In this document: in pieces, positions 7,244 through 16,533 of the stretch | Position numbering within the stretch: the first letter of the stretch is position 1 | Layout of the letters: each line of letters begins with the position of its first letter | The notes under the pieces: model-generated | Told to the model about the DNA's origin: nothing | The model's input: only the letters and a program-made list of their open reading frames with translations | The model's database searches: none | Position numbers and translations under genes: made by a program | DNA from: Bryobacterales bacterium | GTDB taxonomy: Bacteria > Acidobacteriota > Terriglobia > Bryobacterales > Bryobacteraceae | DNA: 22,021 nucleotides | Direction: 5' to 3' | Assembly (NCBI GenBank): GCA_016713735.1 | Contig: JADJOP010000035.1 | Location: forward strand, 1 to 22,021

Positions 7244-10200
7244 ATGCGAAAAGCACAATTCCTCCACCTTCTCGTGGTGGTTCTGCTCGCAACGGTGGTA
7301 TCGTTTGCACAGACCATTACGGGCTCCATCACGGGTACCGTCACCGACGCCACGGGCGCGCTTGCTCCCAACGTCAAAGTCACGGGCACCAACCAGGGCA
7401 CCAACGTCACCTTCACCGCTACTACGAATGAAGCAGGCGGCTATAACCTGTTGTTCCTGCCCGTCGGCAGCTACACCATCACCGCCGAGGCTTCCGGCTT
7501 CAAGAAGTCCGTCATCGGACCGTTCGGCATCACCGTCAACCAGACCGCGCGCGTCGACGTGAAGCTCGAACTCGGCGAGGTCTCGCAGTCGGTGGAAATC
7601 ACCGGCGTGGCGCCGATTCTGCAAACCGAATCGACCCAGACAGGCGACTCCATCGACTCGAATAAGCTCACCAGCCTTCCGTTGAACGGCCGCAACTTCG
7701 TCTCCCTGACGCTGTTGATTCCCGGTGCTGTCAGCCCCAACCCCTCCGGCATGGGCGGCCGCCTCGGCGCCCGGCCTTACGTCAACGGCAACCGCGAACA
7801 GACCAACAACTTCCTGCTCGACGGCGTCGACGTGAACGACTCCATCGACAACCGTGTCGGCTACACACCCAGCGTGGATGCCCTCGAAGAGGTGAAGGTG
7901 CTCACCGGCAACGCCGCGGCGGAATTCGGCAACTCCGGCGGCGCCACCGTCATGCTCCAAATGAAGAGCGGCACCAACGAGTTCCACGGCAATGTCTTCG
8001 AATTCCTGCGCAATAAGGTGCTCGACGCCAACGGCTTCTTCCGCAACCGCGTCGCCTCCACCGCCACCCGCACTGGCTTCAAGCGCAATATTTTCGGCGG
8101 CACCCTCGGCGGCCCGATCAAGAAGAACAAGCTCTTCTTCTTCGTCAACTACGAAGGCACCCGCCAGCGCATCGATGGGCCGGCTTCGGCCTCGCTCGCC
8201 CCGCAAACCTGGCGCAGCGGCAACCTCAGCTCATTCACCAACAACATTGTCGACCCCACCAACGGGCAGCCCTTCGCCGGCAAGCAGATCCCCGTGTCGC
8301 GCTTTGGCTCGGTGGCCCGCTTCCTGTTCGCCAACCCCACCATCTATCCCCTGCCCAACCAGGCCGGCGCGGGTCCCCAGGGCGTCAGCGGCAACTACGC
8401 CAGCTCGACCGCTTCGTTGCAGAACAACAACCAGGGCGACGTCAAAATTGACTACCGCCTCTCCGACCGGGACAACCTGATGGCACGCTGGTCCATTGGC
8501 AGCTACGAGTCCCGCGGCAGCCAGGCCGCGCTGCCCGTGTTCATGACGTCGGGCCAGGAGAACCCCACGTGGTCCGCCGTCGTCAACTGGAACCGCACCT
8601 TCTCGGCCACCGTCGTTAACGAAGCGCGCATCGCCTTTTCGCGCGTTGTCATCCGCGACGTCACCGTGGACTGGAGCGGCCAGCTCGGCACCGACGGCAA
8701 CTCCAAGTTTGGTATCCCCGGCGGCCAGCCCATTGCCGGCTTGAGCAGCGTTCAGCTCGGCGGCGGCCTCTCCTCCATCGGCTCCACCGGCGTTACCTCC
8801 AACACCGGTGACAACAAGTACATCTTCTACGACAACCTCACCGCAGAACGGCCGTCACCTCATCAAGATGGGCGGCCAGCTCATGCGCTACCAGCAGAAC
8901 CGCTACTACTCGGGCAACAATGGCGTCCTCGGCGTGTTCCGCTACAACGGCAACTACACCGGTCTCGATTACGCCGACTTCCTGCTCGACCAACTCTCGG
9001 GCAAAGGCCGCGGCGCCGCCACCGGCACCTGGGGCCACCGCTTCTGGCGTCCCGCTCTCTTCATCCAGGACGACTTCAAGCTCGCTCCCAGCTTCACACT
9101 CAACCTCGGCCTGCGCTGGGAGTACATGCAGCCCATCTATGAGGTGAAGGACCGCCAGATCAACGTAAACACCTTCACGGGCGAGCTCATCCGGCCCGGC
9201 TCGGGCGAATACGGACGCGCCGGCTACAAGGGCTACGGTAAGCAGTTCATGCCGCGCGTCGGCTTCGCCTGGACTCCCGGCGGCTTCGACAACAAGCTCG
9301 TCATCCGCGCCGGCGCCGCCTACCAGAGCTTCATGGAAGGTACAGGGGCCAACCTGCGTACCACGCTCAACCCGCCGTTCTTCATCGAGACCGACTTCTC
9401 CTACGACGTCCGCACACCGGGCTCTATCGGCACCGGTTTCGCTGATGTCGTCACCGCCAATCTCGCCCTCGATATGCCGCGCCCGGCCGGCCTCATCGTT
9501 CCTCAGCTCCAGGGCCGCGCCTGGGACCTCGATCTTCGTCCCCAGACCACCTCGCAGCTGAACTTCACCGTTGAGTACCAGCTCGACAACGCCACCGCAT
9601 TCTCGGCTGGCTACGTCGGCCAGAAGGGCACTCACCTGGTCGCCCCCGTCGAGGCCAACCAGCCCCTGCCCGGCACCGGCGCCTTCTCCACCTGGACCAA
9701 CCTCAACACGCGGCGTCCGCTCTACAACATCCTGCCCAACCTCGGCAATATCGCCCGCACGGAATCCTCGGCGACCATGGATTACCACTCGCTGCAGATG
9801 ACCGCCCGCCGGCGCTTCGCCAGCGGTCTGGACTTCATCGCCGCCTATACTTGGGGCAAGACCCTCACCGATAACCTCGGCTACTATGGCTCGGGCTTCA
9901 CCTCAAGCGAAGGCGCCTACTGGCAGAACGCCTACGACCGCCGCTCCAACCGCGGCCCGTCCTTCTTCGACGTCCGCCACAACTTCACCATCGGCGGCAC
10001 TATGCCCTGCCCTACGGCAAGGGGCAGAAGTTCGGCACCGATTCCGGCAAGGCGGTCGATCTCGTCCTCGGAGGCTGGAGCCTGAACTACAATCTCGCCG
10101 CCCGCACCGGGCTGCCCCTCACGGTCCGCGCTTTGGACCGCACCGGCCAGGCTGTTCGCGGCAACGTCCGCGCCAACTGGTACCGCGATCTCACAACCAA

Positions 10201-10564
10201 TGAGTCCGCCCGCACCATCGACAACTGGTTCGGGATCGACCGTTCGGTCAACCCCTTCTGCGCCGCCGGCGTCGACGACGGCCGCTGCGCCTACGGCCAG
10301 CCCGCCGACGGCTCCTTCGGCAACGCCAGCATCGGCACCGAACGCGGCCCCGGCTTCTTCAACCTCGACTTCTCGGTCGGCAAGCAGTTCAACATCTCCG
10401 AGCGCAAGTACTTCGACTTCCGCGTCGAACTCTTCAACGCTCTGAACCATGTCAGCTGGGCGCCCCCGGGCCTCAACATCAGCACGCCGAACACCTTCGG
10501 CGCCATCGGTTCCCAGGTCCAGAACCCGCGCAACATCCAGTTCGGCCTGAAGTTCCACTTCTGA
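7244..10564 (+). CDS. TonB-dependent receptor with carboxypeptidase-regulatory-like domain (Oar-like), two frameshifts
   Basis: Large outer-membrane receptor of the type greatly expanded in Acidobacteriota. Residues 1-23 form a signal peptide (MRKAQFLHLLVVVLLATVVS). Residues about 25-110 are a carboxypeptidase-regulatory-like beta sandwich (GSITGTVTDATGALAPNVKV, EAGGYNLLFLPVGSYTITAE). The plug domain follows (LPLNGRNFVSLTLLIPG, NNFLLDGVDVNDSIDNRVGY, VKVLTGNAAAEFGNSGGATV). The rest is a long beta barrel that ends in FGLKFHF, with the terminal aromatic residue used by the BAM machinery. The frame changes near 8845 (DNLT to NGRHLIKMGG) and near 10003 (TIGGT to ALPYGKGQKFG), and the frame is restored overall. 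About 1106 residues. The substrate is unknown; in this family it is often plant-derived carbohydrate or siderophore, but nothing here identifies it. Confidence 0.93.
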
Positions 10565-10610
10565 TATGGAGCGACCTGTCAAGCCCACGGGTCTGACGGT
10601 TTGAATTCCG

Positions 10611-10655
10611 GGCCGGTTTTCCTCTGCAAAGCGGGAAACCGGCCGTTTGGTTTTG
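10611..10655. terminator. Strong hairpin with T-rich tail after the TonB receptor
   Basis: GGCCGGTTTTCC (10611-10622) pairs with GGGAAACCGGCC (10633-10644) around a ten-base loop, followed on the plus strand by GTTTGGTTTT. It is well placed as the receptor's terminator, 47 bases after its stop. If the insertion sequence really begins at about 10563, however, this hairpin is part of the element's non-coding end instead. Confidence 0.55.
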
Positions 10656-10853
10656 GACAGCAGTGCCGATGACAGCGAAGCGGCTATGGCGACGATTGAT
10701 CACTCTGATATACGCGGGTCGAAACCGCAGGGTCATGATCCGTCGGGAGCTGCCTCGGACTAGATGCGCGGGTTGGGCCGCAGCCGAACCGCATAAAACA
10801 TAGGAGGGTTCTCCCTTTCGTGGGCCCCTCACTGTCACCGGCGCTACTGTCCA
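10654..10853. repeat. 22-bp imperfect inverted repeat enclosing 156 bases, downstream of the IS110 transposase gene
   Basis: The 22 bases at 10654-10675 match the reverse complement of 10832-10853 at 19 of 22 positions; both ends begin TGGACAG. Read as minus-strand RNA (same strand as the transposase), two of the three mismatches become G-U pairs; read as plus-strand RNA only one does. Inside are smaller hairpins, including two related segments with TGCGGTT followed by CCCGCG on the minus strand. It could be a structured RNA linked to the IS element, or a MITE or IS remnant with 22-bp terminal repeats. No target duplication flanks it. Confidence 0.6.
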
Positions 10854-10868
10854 GAATTCCACGGTGGT

Positions 10869-12001
10869 TCAGGCCGCTTGCGCGAGCTTGTGTTGTTGTT
10901 CGGTTTTGACGGCGATTGCCCACACAAATCCCAGCAACTCCCGTCCCAGCGCGGTGATGATCTGATTCTTGTTCTTTCCGCGTCCGGCGAGCTTTTTGTA
11001 GCGGCTGTGCAAGCGCTGCTGCGCCTTCCAGGCCATCTGTTTGGTTCCCTCATCCAAGGCAAGGTTTTTCTGTCGCCGTAGCAGAAAGCCCGTCACATTG
11101 GGCCGGTGTTGGTAGGCCCAGGAAGCCTCGACCACCACTCTTCGCAGATGAGCGTTTCCGGTCTTGGTGATCGCCCCGCGCTGAATGTGAGTGCCGCTGG
11201 AGTGCTCGCGGGAGACCAGGCCGGAGTAGCCCATCAGCTGCCGCGGACTTTCAAAGCGCGATAGCGACCCCAACTCGGAGACGATGGTGGCGGCCGTTGT
11301 CTGAGCCACTCCGCGCAGCGCCTGCAGGGCTTCGATCACAGCGCGCATCGAAGGAGGCGCTTGTTCGACGGCTTCGGCAATCGCCTTCTCCAGGCGCAGA
11401 ATGCGGTCCGAGCAGTGATCCACTTCCTGGACGTAGTCGGCAAGGCGGCTTCCAGCGCCGACTGGTCGAAGCGCACGTGGGTCTTAATCCATTCCAGGTG
11501 TTTCTTTGTCCAGGCTTTCATACCCTCTGGCGCCCTTTGCCCGTGGCGCAGGAGGAACTTGGCGAGCCGATGGCGGGCGCGGAGTTGATCCTTCTTGGCC
11601 GCCTCGCGGGCACGGACCACATCGCGCAACGCTTCGTGCGCGGCATCGGGAACCCACACGGCGGTGAGATCGCCGGCGCGATAGCAGCGGGCCAGTTTCT
11701 CGGCGTCGCGGCGGTCGGTCTTGATGCGGTCGCCGGCCTTGGTGGGCACCAACGTGGGGGCGATCACTTCGCAGGCTACGCCCAGTTGGGTGAGTTGCCA
11801 GTAGAGGACATAGCCGGTGGGGCCAGCTTCGTAGCAGACCTTCAGATCCTTCACCGGACCCAGTTTGCCGAGCAACTTGCGGATCGATTCCAGGCGGTTG
11901 GCAATGATTCCCAGCGAGCGGACCTCGCCGCCGGGCTCGGCCACCGCCACAGCGATCGTGGCGGCATGGACATCCAGACCTACAAAGCGTACTTTAGACA
12001 T
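10869..12001 (-). CDS. IS110-family transposase (DEDD recombinase), one frameshift
   Basis: Recombinase of the IS110 family. The N-terminal RuvC-like DEDD domain shows D10 in VGLDVH, E58 in CYEAGPTGY, and D96 and D99 in KTDRRDAEKLARCY, all four acidic residues present with the family's spacing. The C-terminal Transposase_20 domain contains LRGVAQTTAATIVSELG, SPRQLMGYSGLVSREHSSG and ITKTGNAHLRRVVVEASW; the SSG carries the presumed nucleophilic serine. The halves lie in different frames, joined by an indel near 11443 (EAALADYVQEVDHCSDRI). The start at 12001 (MSKVRFVGLDVH) is preceded by an AGGAGG ribosome site that lies beside one arm of an inverted repeat. About 377 residues. These enzymes insert DNA with an element-encoded guide (bridge/seek) RNA. 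Confidence 0.92.
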
Positions 12002-12003
12002 TT

Positions 12004-12092
12004 GCGACCAACCCTCCTCGTGTGCGGCTCTGCGCCGTGGGTTCACCTCTTCGCAGCGTAACCCGCGCTACCGCGAATCGGTGGTTGGTCGC
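12004..12092 (-). repeat. 10-bp inverted repeat upstream of the transposase start
   Basis: GCGACCAACC at 12004-12013 is the exact reverse complement of 12083-12092. On the transposase strand the two arms would close a loop of about 70 bases. The 3' arm overlaps the spacer between the AGGAGG ribosome site and the ATG, so folding could hide the translation start. The outer arm also overlaps the end repeat at 12087-12097. Confidence 0.5.
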
Positions 12093-12178
12093 TCCATCTT
12101 GACTAAACTCGGATCGCGCACAACGGACGCTGCCCGGCGAAGATCGCCGGGCGCGCCTGTTCGCTCCACACGGAAACG

Positions 12179-12214
12179 AAAGGGCCCCGCCCGCTACGGC
12201 GGAACGGGGCCTTT
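12179..12214 (-). terminator. Terminator hairpin after the nine-heme cytochrome gene
   Basis: AAAGGGCCCCG (12179-12189) pairs with CGGGGCCTTT (12205-12214) with one bulged G, and an inner stem CCGC-TACG-GCGG lies at 12191-12202. On the minus strand it is followed by a broken T-tract (TTTCGTTT). It starts 17 bases after the cytochrome stop codon. It could also work from the other strand, where CCTTTT follows. Confidence 0.7.
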
Positions 12215-12230
12215 CCTTTTGGCGCTGCGC

Positions 12231-14415
12231 CTACCGCACCGTCACCGTCACCGCTCCCAGGTTCGACTCCGGTCGACCCGTCCCAGGCCGCGAACGTAAA
12301 CCGGTCGCTGCCCGTGAAGTTCGGCTCAAGGAAGTACGTCGCCGTCCGTCCGCTCAGCCCCACCGTGCCATGCGCCGGTTGCGTCACGATCCGCAACGTG
12401 AGCGTGTTGCCGTCCGCGTCCGTCGCCGCCAGCCCAAGCGACACGCTCCGCCCCACCGCGGTGGAGGACGCCGCGCTCGTCACCACCGGCGCCCGGTTCG
12501 AATTGCGGTCATCGTCGTTCGGACCGTTGTGGCAGGTGTAGCAACCGATCGTGAAGCCCCGCCAGAAGTTCTTCGTCCCAAACTCCGTGCTCAACGTGCG
12601 ATCGGCAAGCGAGCGCGACAACACCGTCCCGCGCAAGTCGCCGCCATGACAAGCCCGGCAAGCCCCAGAGCCCGAGCGCTCGACGGCATCTTCATGCCGC
12701 GACACCCACGACGCCCCCACCGGATGCATCCCGTGCGGACCGCCGCTCACCGTGTTCGGCACCGTCGCATGGCAGGCCGAACATTCGCTGATCGTCCCCA
12801 CATGGCCCTGCGTCTCGATGCTTTGAATGTTGTCGTTGCGGTGCGACGAGGCATATTCGGCGTGCGTCGAACCATGGCAGCCTTCGCACTGCAGCCCGCC
12901 ATGCCCGCGCGAGAATCGGTACAAATCGAACCCCGCCGTCGGCGTGTTCGCGTTCGTCGCAAAAATCGGGTTCGCCGCCATACGCCGCTGTCCGCCCGCA
13001 TCCAACGCCGACGTAAACCGGATCTGCCCTGAATTCTGCACCGCCGTCCCCGTGTGGCAGTTCTGGCACGACGGCTGGTCCAGCCAGCCCACGCGAGTCG
13101 CCGCCCCCACCGCGCTCATCGAACCATGGCAGTCCTGGCACTGCATCGACAGCGACCCGTCCGCCGCCACTGCGTTGCCCATCGCCCCGCGCAGGCACTT
13201 CGTCTCCGACCCCGGATGGCAGCGGTAACACGCCGCCCGGTTCGTCGCGCTGTTCAACTGCAACCCGTTCACCGGATCGGTCACCTCCGCGTGCCCGCCG
13301 TGCATCGCCTGCGTGAACGGCTTCACGCCGCCCAGACCTGAACCCGGCAACGCGTTCGACGCGTGGCACCCCGCGCACAACACGCCCTTGCCCGACAGCG
13401 CCGTCGCTTCCAGCCCGTCCGGATTCAGCTTCGCCGTCGCCAGCAAGCCACTGATCGCCGCCGGCGGATGCCGTTCATCATGCAGCCGCAGCACGTTGTA
13501 GCGGTAATCGCGATCCGCATCACCCACCACATTCGCCCAACCCTTAGCCGGCCGCGCCGCCGCCACCGTGTTCGACCCATGGCAGGTCCGGCAGTCCATC
13601 TCATCCGACACAGGCAACACCACCTTGGCCTGCGCCAACACCTGTCCCGCCGTGTTCCTCGCCGTCACCAGCATCATCGGGTAGTAGTTCTTCTTCCCCG
13701 CGTCATCATAGGGCGTGATCGGAATGCCGTCGGCGGAAAACCAGCGGAACCCTGCGTCAAACGCCATCGGCTGCGGCGTGTTCGACGCCCCTGGCATGTT
13801 GTGGCCCGCCAGCCCCTGATCCACCGTCAGACCGGCCCCGAACAGGTTCGTCACCTGCGACCAGAAGTTCGTCTTGCCCGCCGAGGTTTTGTTGATCGAC
13901 CCATCCGGATCGGCCATCGCCTGGTAGGTCACCGTGATCCCCGTCGCCGAGGTCACCAGCTTGCCCTGGTTCGTAATCAATTGCGCCTTCAGGTCATTGA
14001 ACGGTGGCAGAATCGCAAACACATCGAAGCTCGCATCCATGCAGTGCATCCCCAGGTCGTTCCACGCCACCAGCCGGTAGCCTCCGCTGCCCGTCGGCGT
14101 CCCCGTCGGTGCGGCCTGCTGCACCACGACCATCTTCGCCAAGGGAAGGCCGCTGTACGTCCCCTCCCCTTCCACCGAAACCAGCGCCCCCAGCGCGGCT
14201 CTTCCCTTCTCCTGGTTGATCTCTGTCGACGAGCGCAAGGCGAACGACCGCCCCGCCACCTTCCACGTCCCAATCAACCCCGTCGCCGGTAGCTGCTCAA
14301 TCACTCCCATCAGTTTGAGCTTGGTTTCCGCACTTCCTTGTCCTGTATCAAACAGTAGGATCATGAACCCGTAAATTACTGAGCGAGTAAGATTTACCCA
14401 CCTTCTCCGCATCAT
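12231..14415 (-). CDS. Nine-heme c-type cytochrome with C-terminal Ig/cadherin-like domain
   Basis: Exported multiheme cytochrome. The ATG at 14415 is chosen because GGAGGAAG lies seven bases upstream and it opens a signal sequence (MMRRRWVNLTRSVIYGFMIL) with a probable cut near GSAETK. Residues 30-265 are a heme-free beta-rich domain containing YRLVAWNDLGMHCMDASFD. Nine CxxCH heme sites follow: CRTCH about 275, CAGCH 347, CYRCH 396, CQDCH 426, CQNCH 450, CEGCH 510, CSACH 545, CRACH 586 and CYTCH 625, with extra His residues between them as possible distal ligands. Residues 640-725 form a bacterial Ig/cadherin-like domain (LAATDADGNTLTLRIVTQPA, NFTGSDRFTFAAWDG). An indel near 12265 hides the natural end NLGAVTVTVR and TAG at 12231-12233; uncorrected, the frame stays open to 12103. 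Probable role is electron transfer in the periplasm or at the cell surface; the partner is unknown. Confidence 0.9.
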
Positions 14416-14674
14416 GACTTCTTCCTCCGGCATTGGATTCGTGACAGCGGCGGGACCCCGATTCCACATCATTCGCTCGTAAACAACTGGATTCAAATCC
14501 TACGCACAATCTCATCCATCGCGATCGAATTTCTGGTGATGGATACTGCGTCACCCAAGACTCCGCACTGCACAAACTGTGGAAATGCACGCCGAGCACC
14601 AGTAGTCCGCCCCGTTCGCTCACACCCATCCCCACCGAACCGCACCCACGCTATCCGCTATCATCAATCTCTGT
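14416..14674. other. Divergent intergenic region between the cytochrome and GNAT-like genes
   Basis: No gene is evident in these 259 bases. It must hold promoters for both flanking genes. TATCAT at 14659-14664 is a weak -10 candidate for the plus-strand gene, only ten bases from its ATG. No convincing -35 boxes or strong hairpins were found. Confidence 0.4.
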
Positions 14675-15454
14675 ATGAGCCGCCTCCGGTTGACCGCCCG
14701 CGCCGCCGTCAGCTTCGCTCTCGCCTTCTTCCTCTGGATCGTCGCCTTCCTCGGCCGCGACCAGATCGAGAAGCTGCTCAAGGAGATCGCCCCCTGGCTG
14801 CCCATGAACCAGGCGCTCTACCTCGCCGCCGCCCTCGCCCTGGCCGCCGTCGTCTTCATCGGCGTCTGGAGCATTCTCCGCGATGTCTCCGAGTGGGCCA
14901 TCAAGTGGTACGCCGCCAGCCGCGGCAAAGACATCATCGCCTCGCATGGCTCCTCATCGGACATCGCCGCGGCTCTCGCCTTCGGAAGCCGGTTCTATGA
15001 CGACTCCCGCAATCTCATCAACCCCGCTACCTGCCGTGCCTTCCTCGACGCCTGCCCGGACTGCCTCCGCCTCTTCCACCGCGGCGGTCAGCTCGTCGGC
15101 TTCTACTTCCTCTTCCCGCTCAACAAAGCCGCCGCCGAGGGACTGCTCTCCGAACAGATCCGTTCCGGCCAGGATCTCAACGGCAAACACGCCGTCAAAT
15201 CGTTTAAACGGGCCTCCGGCATCTACATCCCCAATATCTGCGCTCAGGAAGGTATGGCGCGAGGCAAGGTCATGCTGAAGCTGGAGGAGGATCTGCGCGA
15301 CCACGTCCGCGCCTCCAGGGCGCTGCGCTATATCTTCGGCCGTGGCGCTAATGAGAAGGGTCTCTATTACTACTCCAAGTACGGCTTCGAACCCCTCGGC
15401 GACCAGTCGCTCGGACCCGTCGTCTGGGTCAAGAAACTGCAATTCAAGTTGTGA
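14675..15454 (+). CDS. Membrane-anchored GNAT-like acetyltransferase (intact)
   Basis: One of the few undamaged genes, 259 residues. Two hydrophobic helices come first: residues 11-27 (AVSFALAFFLWIVAFLG) and about 44-66 (MNQALYLAAALALAAVVFIG), separated by a charged loop (DQIEKLLKEIAPW). The rest is soluble. Its segments INPATCRAFLDACPDCLRLF, GGQLVGFYFLFPLNKAA, IYIPNICAQEGMARGKVM and LYYYSKYGFEPLG follow the order of a GNAT fold; the last resembles the conserved tyrosine/GF segment near the acetyl-CoA site. The acetyl-CoA P-loop motif is not sharply recognisable, so activity is uncertain. The acceptor could be a small molecule or a protein near the inner membrane. It converges on ppk2 with only 20 bases between the stops and no clear terminator. 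Confidence 0.6.
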   Translation: MSRLRLTARAAVSFALAFFLWIVAFLGRDQIEKLLKEIAPWLPMNQALYLAAALALAAVVFIGVWSILRDVSEWAIKWYAASRGKDIIASHGSSSDIAAALAFGSRFYDDSRNLINPATCRAFLDACPDCLRLFHRGGQLVGFYFLFPLNKAAAEGLLSEQIRSGQDLNGKHAVKSFKRASGIYIPNICAQEGMARGKVMLKLEEDLRDHVRASRALRYIFGRGANEKGLYYYSKYGFEPLGDQSLGPVVWVKKLQFKL

Positions 15455-15474
15455 ACGGCGCGACGTCCCGCCTC

Positions 15475-16479
15475 TTAGTCGATCTTCGAAATCCGCCGGT
15501 GGAACCGCATCACCGCCGTCGGGTCCGGCGCCAGGTCCGTCGCCCCCTCCTGCCTGCCGGCATAATCGCAGTAGTTCAGCACGTAGCGGATTGACTCCAG
15601 CCGCGCCTGCTTCTTGTTGTTCGCCTGCACAATCACCCACGGGCTGAACGAGGTGTGCGTCTTTGCTGGAACATCTGTTCCTTGTAATACGAGTACTGAT
15701 CCCACAACTCCTGCGCCCGCTCGTCAATCGGCGACAGCTTCCAGTGCTTCAACGGATTGTGCCGCCGCGAATCGAACCGCCGCAGCTGCTCCTCCTTCGA
15801 GATCGAGAACCAGAACTTGATGATCGTCACCCCGTCCTCATACAGCATGTGCTCAAACTCCGGCACCTGTTGGATAAACCGCTCATACTCGGCCGGCGTG
15901 CAGAACCCGTTCACCGGCTCCACTACGGCGCGGTTGTACCACGAGCGGTCAAAGAACACGATCTCCCCCGCGTTCGGCAATTGCCGCATGTAGCGCTGGA
16001 AATACCACTGCCCGCGCTCCTCCTCGGTCGGTTTGGGCAGCGCCACCACACGCATCGCGCGGATTCATATGCTCGATGAACCGCCGGATCGTGCCGCCCT
16101 TGCCCGCCGCGTCGCGTCCTTCAAATAGAATCGCGATCCGCTTGCCCTCGGCCTGCACCCACCGCTGCAGCTTCACCAACTCGCCCTGCAACACGTGCAG
16201 CTCTTCTTCATACTGCAGCAGGCTCAGAACGCCTTTCAACCGGATGTTCCGCTCGCGTAGCAGCGTCACCAGCCCGGCTTTGGAATTGATCCGCTCCAGG
16301 TCCGGCTGGGTCAATACGATCCCAGCCTCCTTGATCTTCCTCGGCGGCTCCACAGGCCGCGCGGTGGCAACCGGTGCGGCAGCAGCCGGTGCGGCGGTAA
16401 CCGGCGGTTCAGCGGCCTCCCGCGGCTCGGCGGCGGCGGGCACAACCAATTGAGGGACAGGGCGGCGTGAGGAAGCCAT
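15475..16479 (-). CDS. ppk2: Polyphosphate kinase 2 (PPK2), frameshifted
   Basis: Cytoplasmic enzyme that transfers phosphate between polyphosphate and nucleotides. Walker A is FEGRDAAGKGGTI at about residues 119-131, and Walker B is VFFDRSWYNRAVVEPV. Lid and polyphosphate-channel segments follow (FWFSISKEEQLRRFDSR, NPLKHWKLSPIDERAQELWD), and the protein ends HTSFSPWVIVQANNKKQARL and VLNYCDYAG. Frames change near 16058 and 15665. The start at 16479 is the first Met before a Pro/Ala-rich leader of about 45 residues (VTAAPAAAAPVATARPVEPP) that is not part of the catalytic domain. About 334 residues. The single-domain class I type (polyphosphate plus nucleoside diphosphate) is likely but not proven. 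It lies downstream of the TM-protein gene on the same strand. Confidence 0.92.
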
Positions 16480-16533
16480 ACAGTCAGTATCGGACTGTTT
16501 CGACCGAATGTGAACTGCCCGCAATCCGCCGCG

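Larger units (their letters stand above)
10566..12097 (-). mobile_element. IS110-family insertion sequence, IS1111-like organisation (boundaries approximate)
   Basis: ATGGAGCGACC at 10566-10576 occurs in inverted orientation at 12087-12097, flanking a DEDD transposase gene. IS1111-group elements of the IS110 family have such subterminal inverted repeats and long non-coding DNA after the transposase gene; here that stretch is about 290 bases (10577-10868). True ends would lie a few bases outside the repeats, giving about 1.54 kb, a normal size. The left repeat sits directly after the TonB receptor stop codon, and the other lies before the cytochrome terminator. IS110 elements normally make no target duplication, and none was identified. 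The 11-bp match could be chance, so the boundaries are less sure than the family. Confidence 0.55.

Noticed and set aside
7229..8206. 325-residue open frame on the minus strand
   Set aside because: It lies wholly antisense to the well-supported TonB receptor gene, has a shadow-frame composition rich in Val, Gly, Asp and Glu, and no recognisable motif.
10604..10860. GAATTCC direct repeats at 10604-10610 and 10854-10860 as a target duplication for a nested element
   Set aside because: Only seven bases, and the left copy does not abut the left arm of the 22-bp inverted repeat.
10684..10923. Small minus-strand open frames downstream of the transposase gene (10684-10923 and 10479-10862)
   Set aside because: They overlap the inverted-repeat region and the receptor's end, show no motif and have no ribosome site; the region is better read as non-coding.
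11297..12061. 254-residue plus-strand open frame
   Set aside because: Antisense shadow of the IS110 transposase.
12103..12230. C-terminal extension of the cytochrome frame to 12103
   Set aside because: The extension runs through a terminator hairpin and towards the IS end; one indel restores a family-like end at 12231.
13363..14292. 309-residue plus-strand open frame rich in Arg, His and Pro
   Set aside because: Antisense shadow of the nine-heme cytochrome; the Arg/His/Pro bias is an artefact of the frame.
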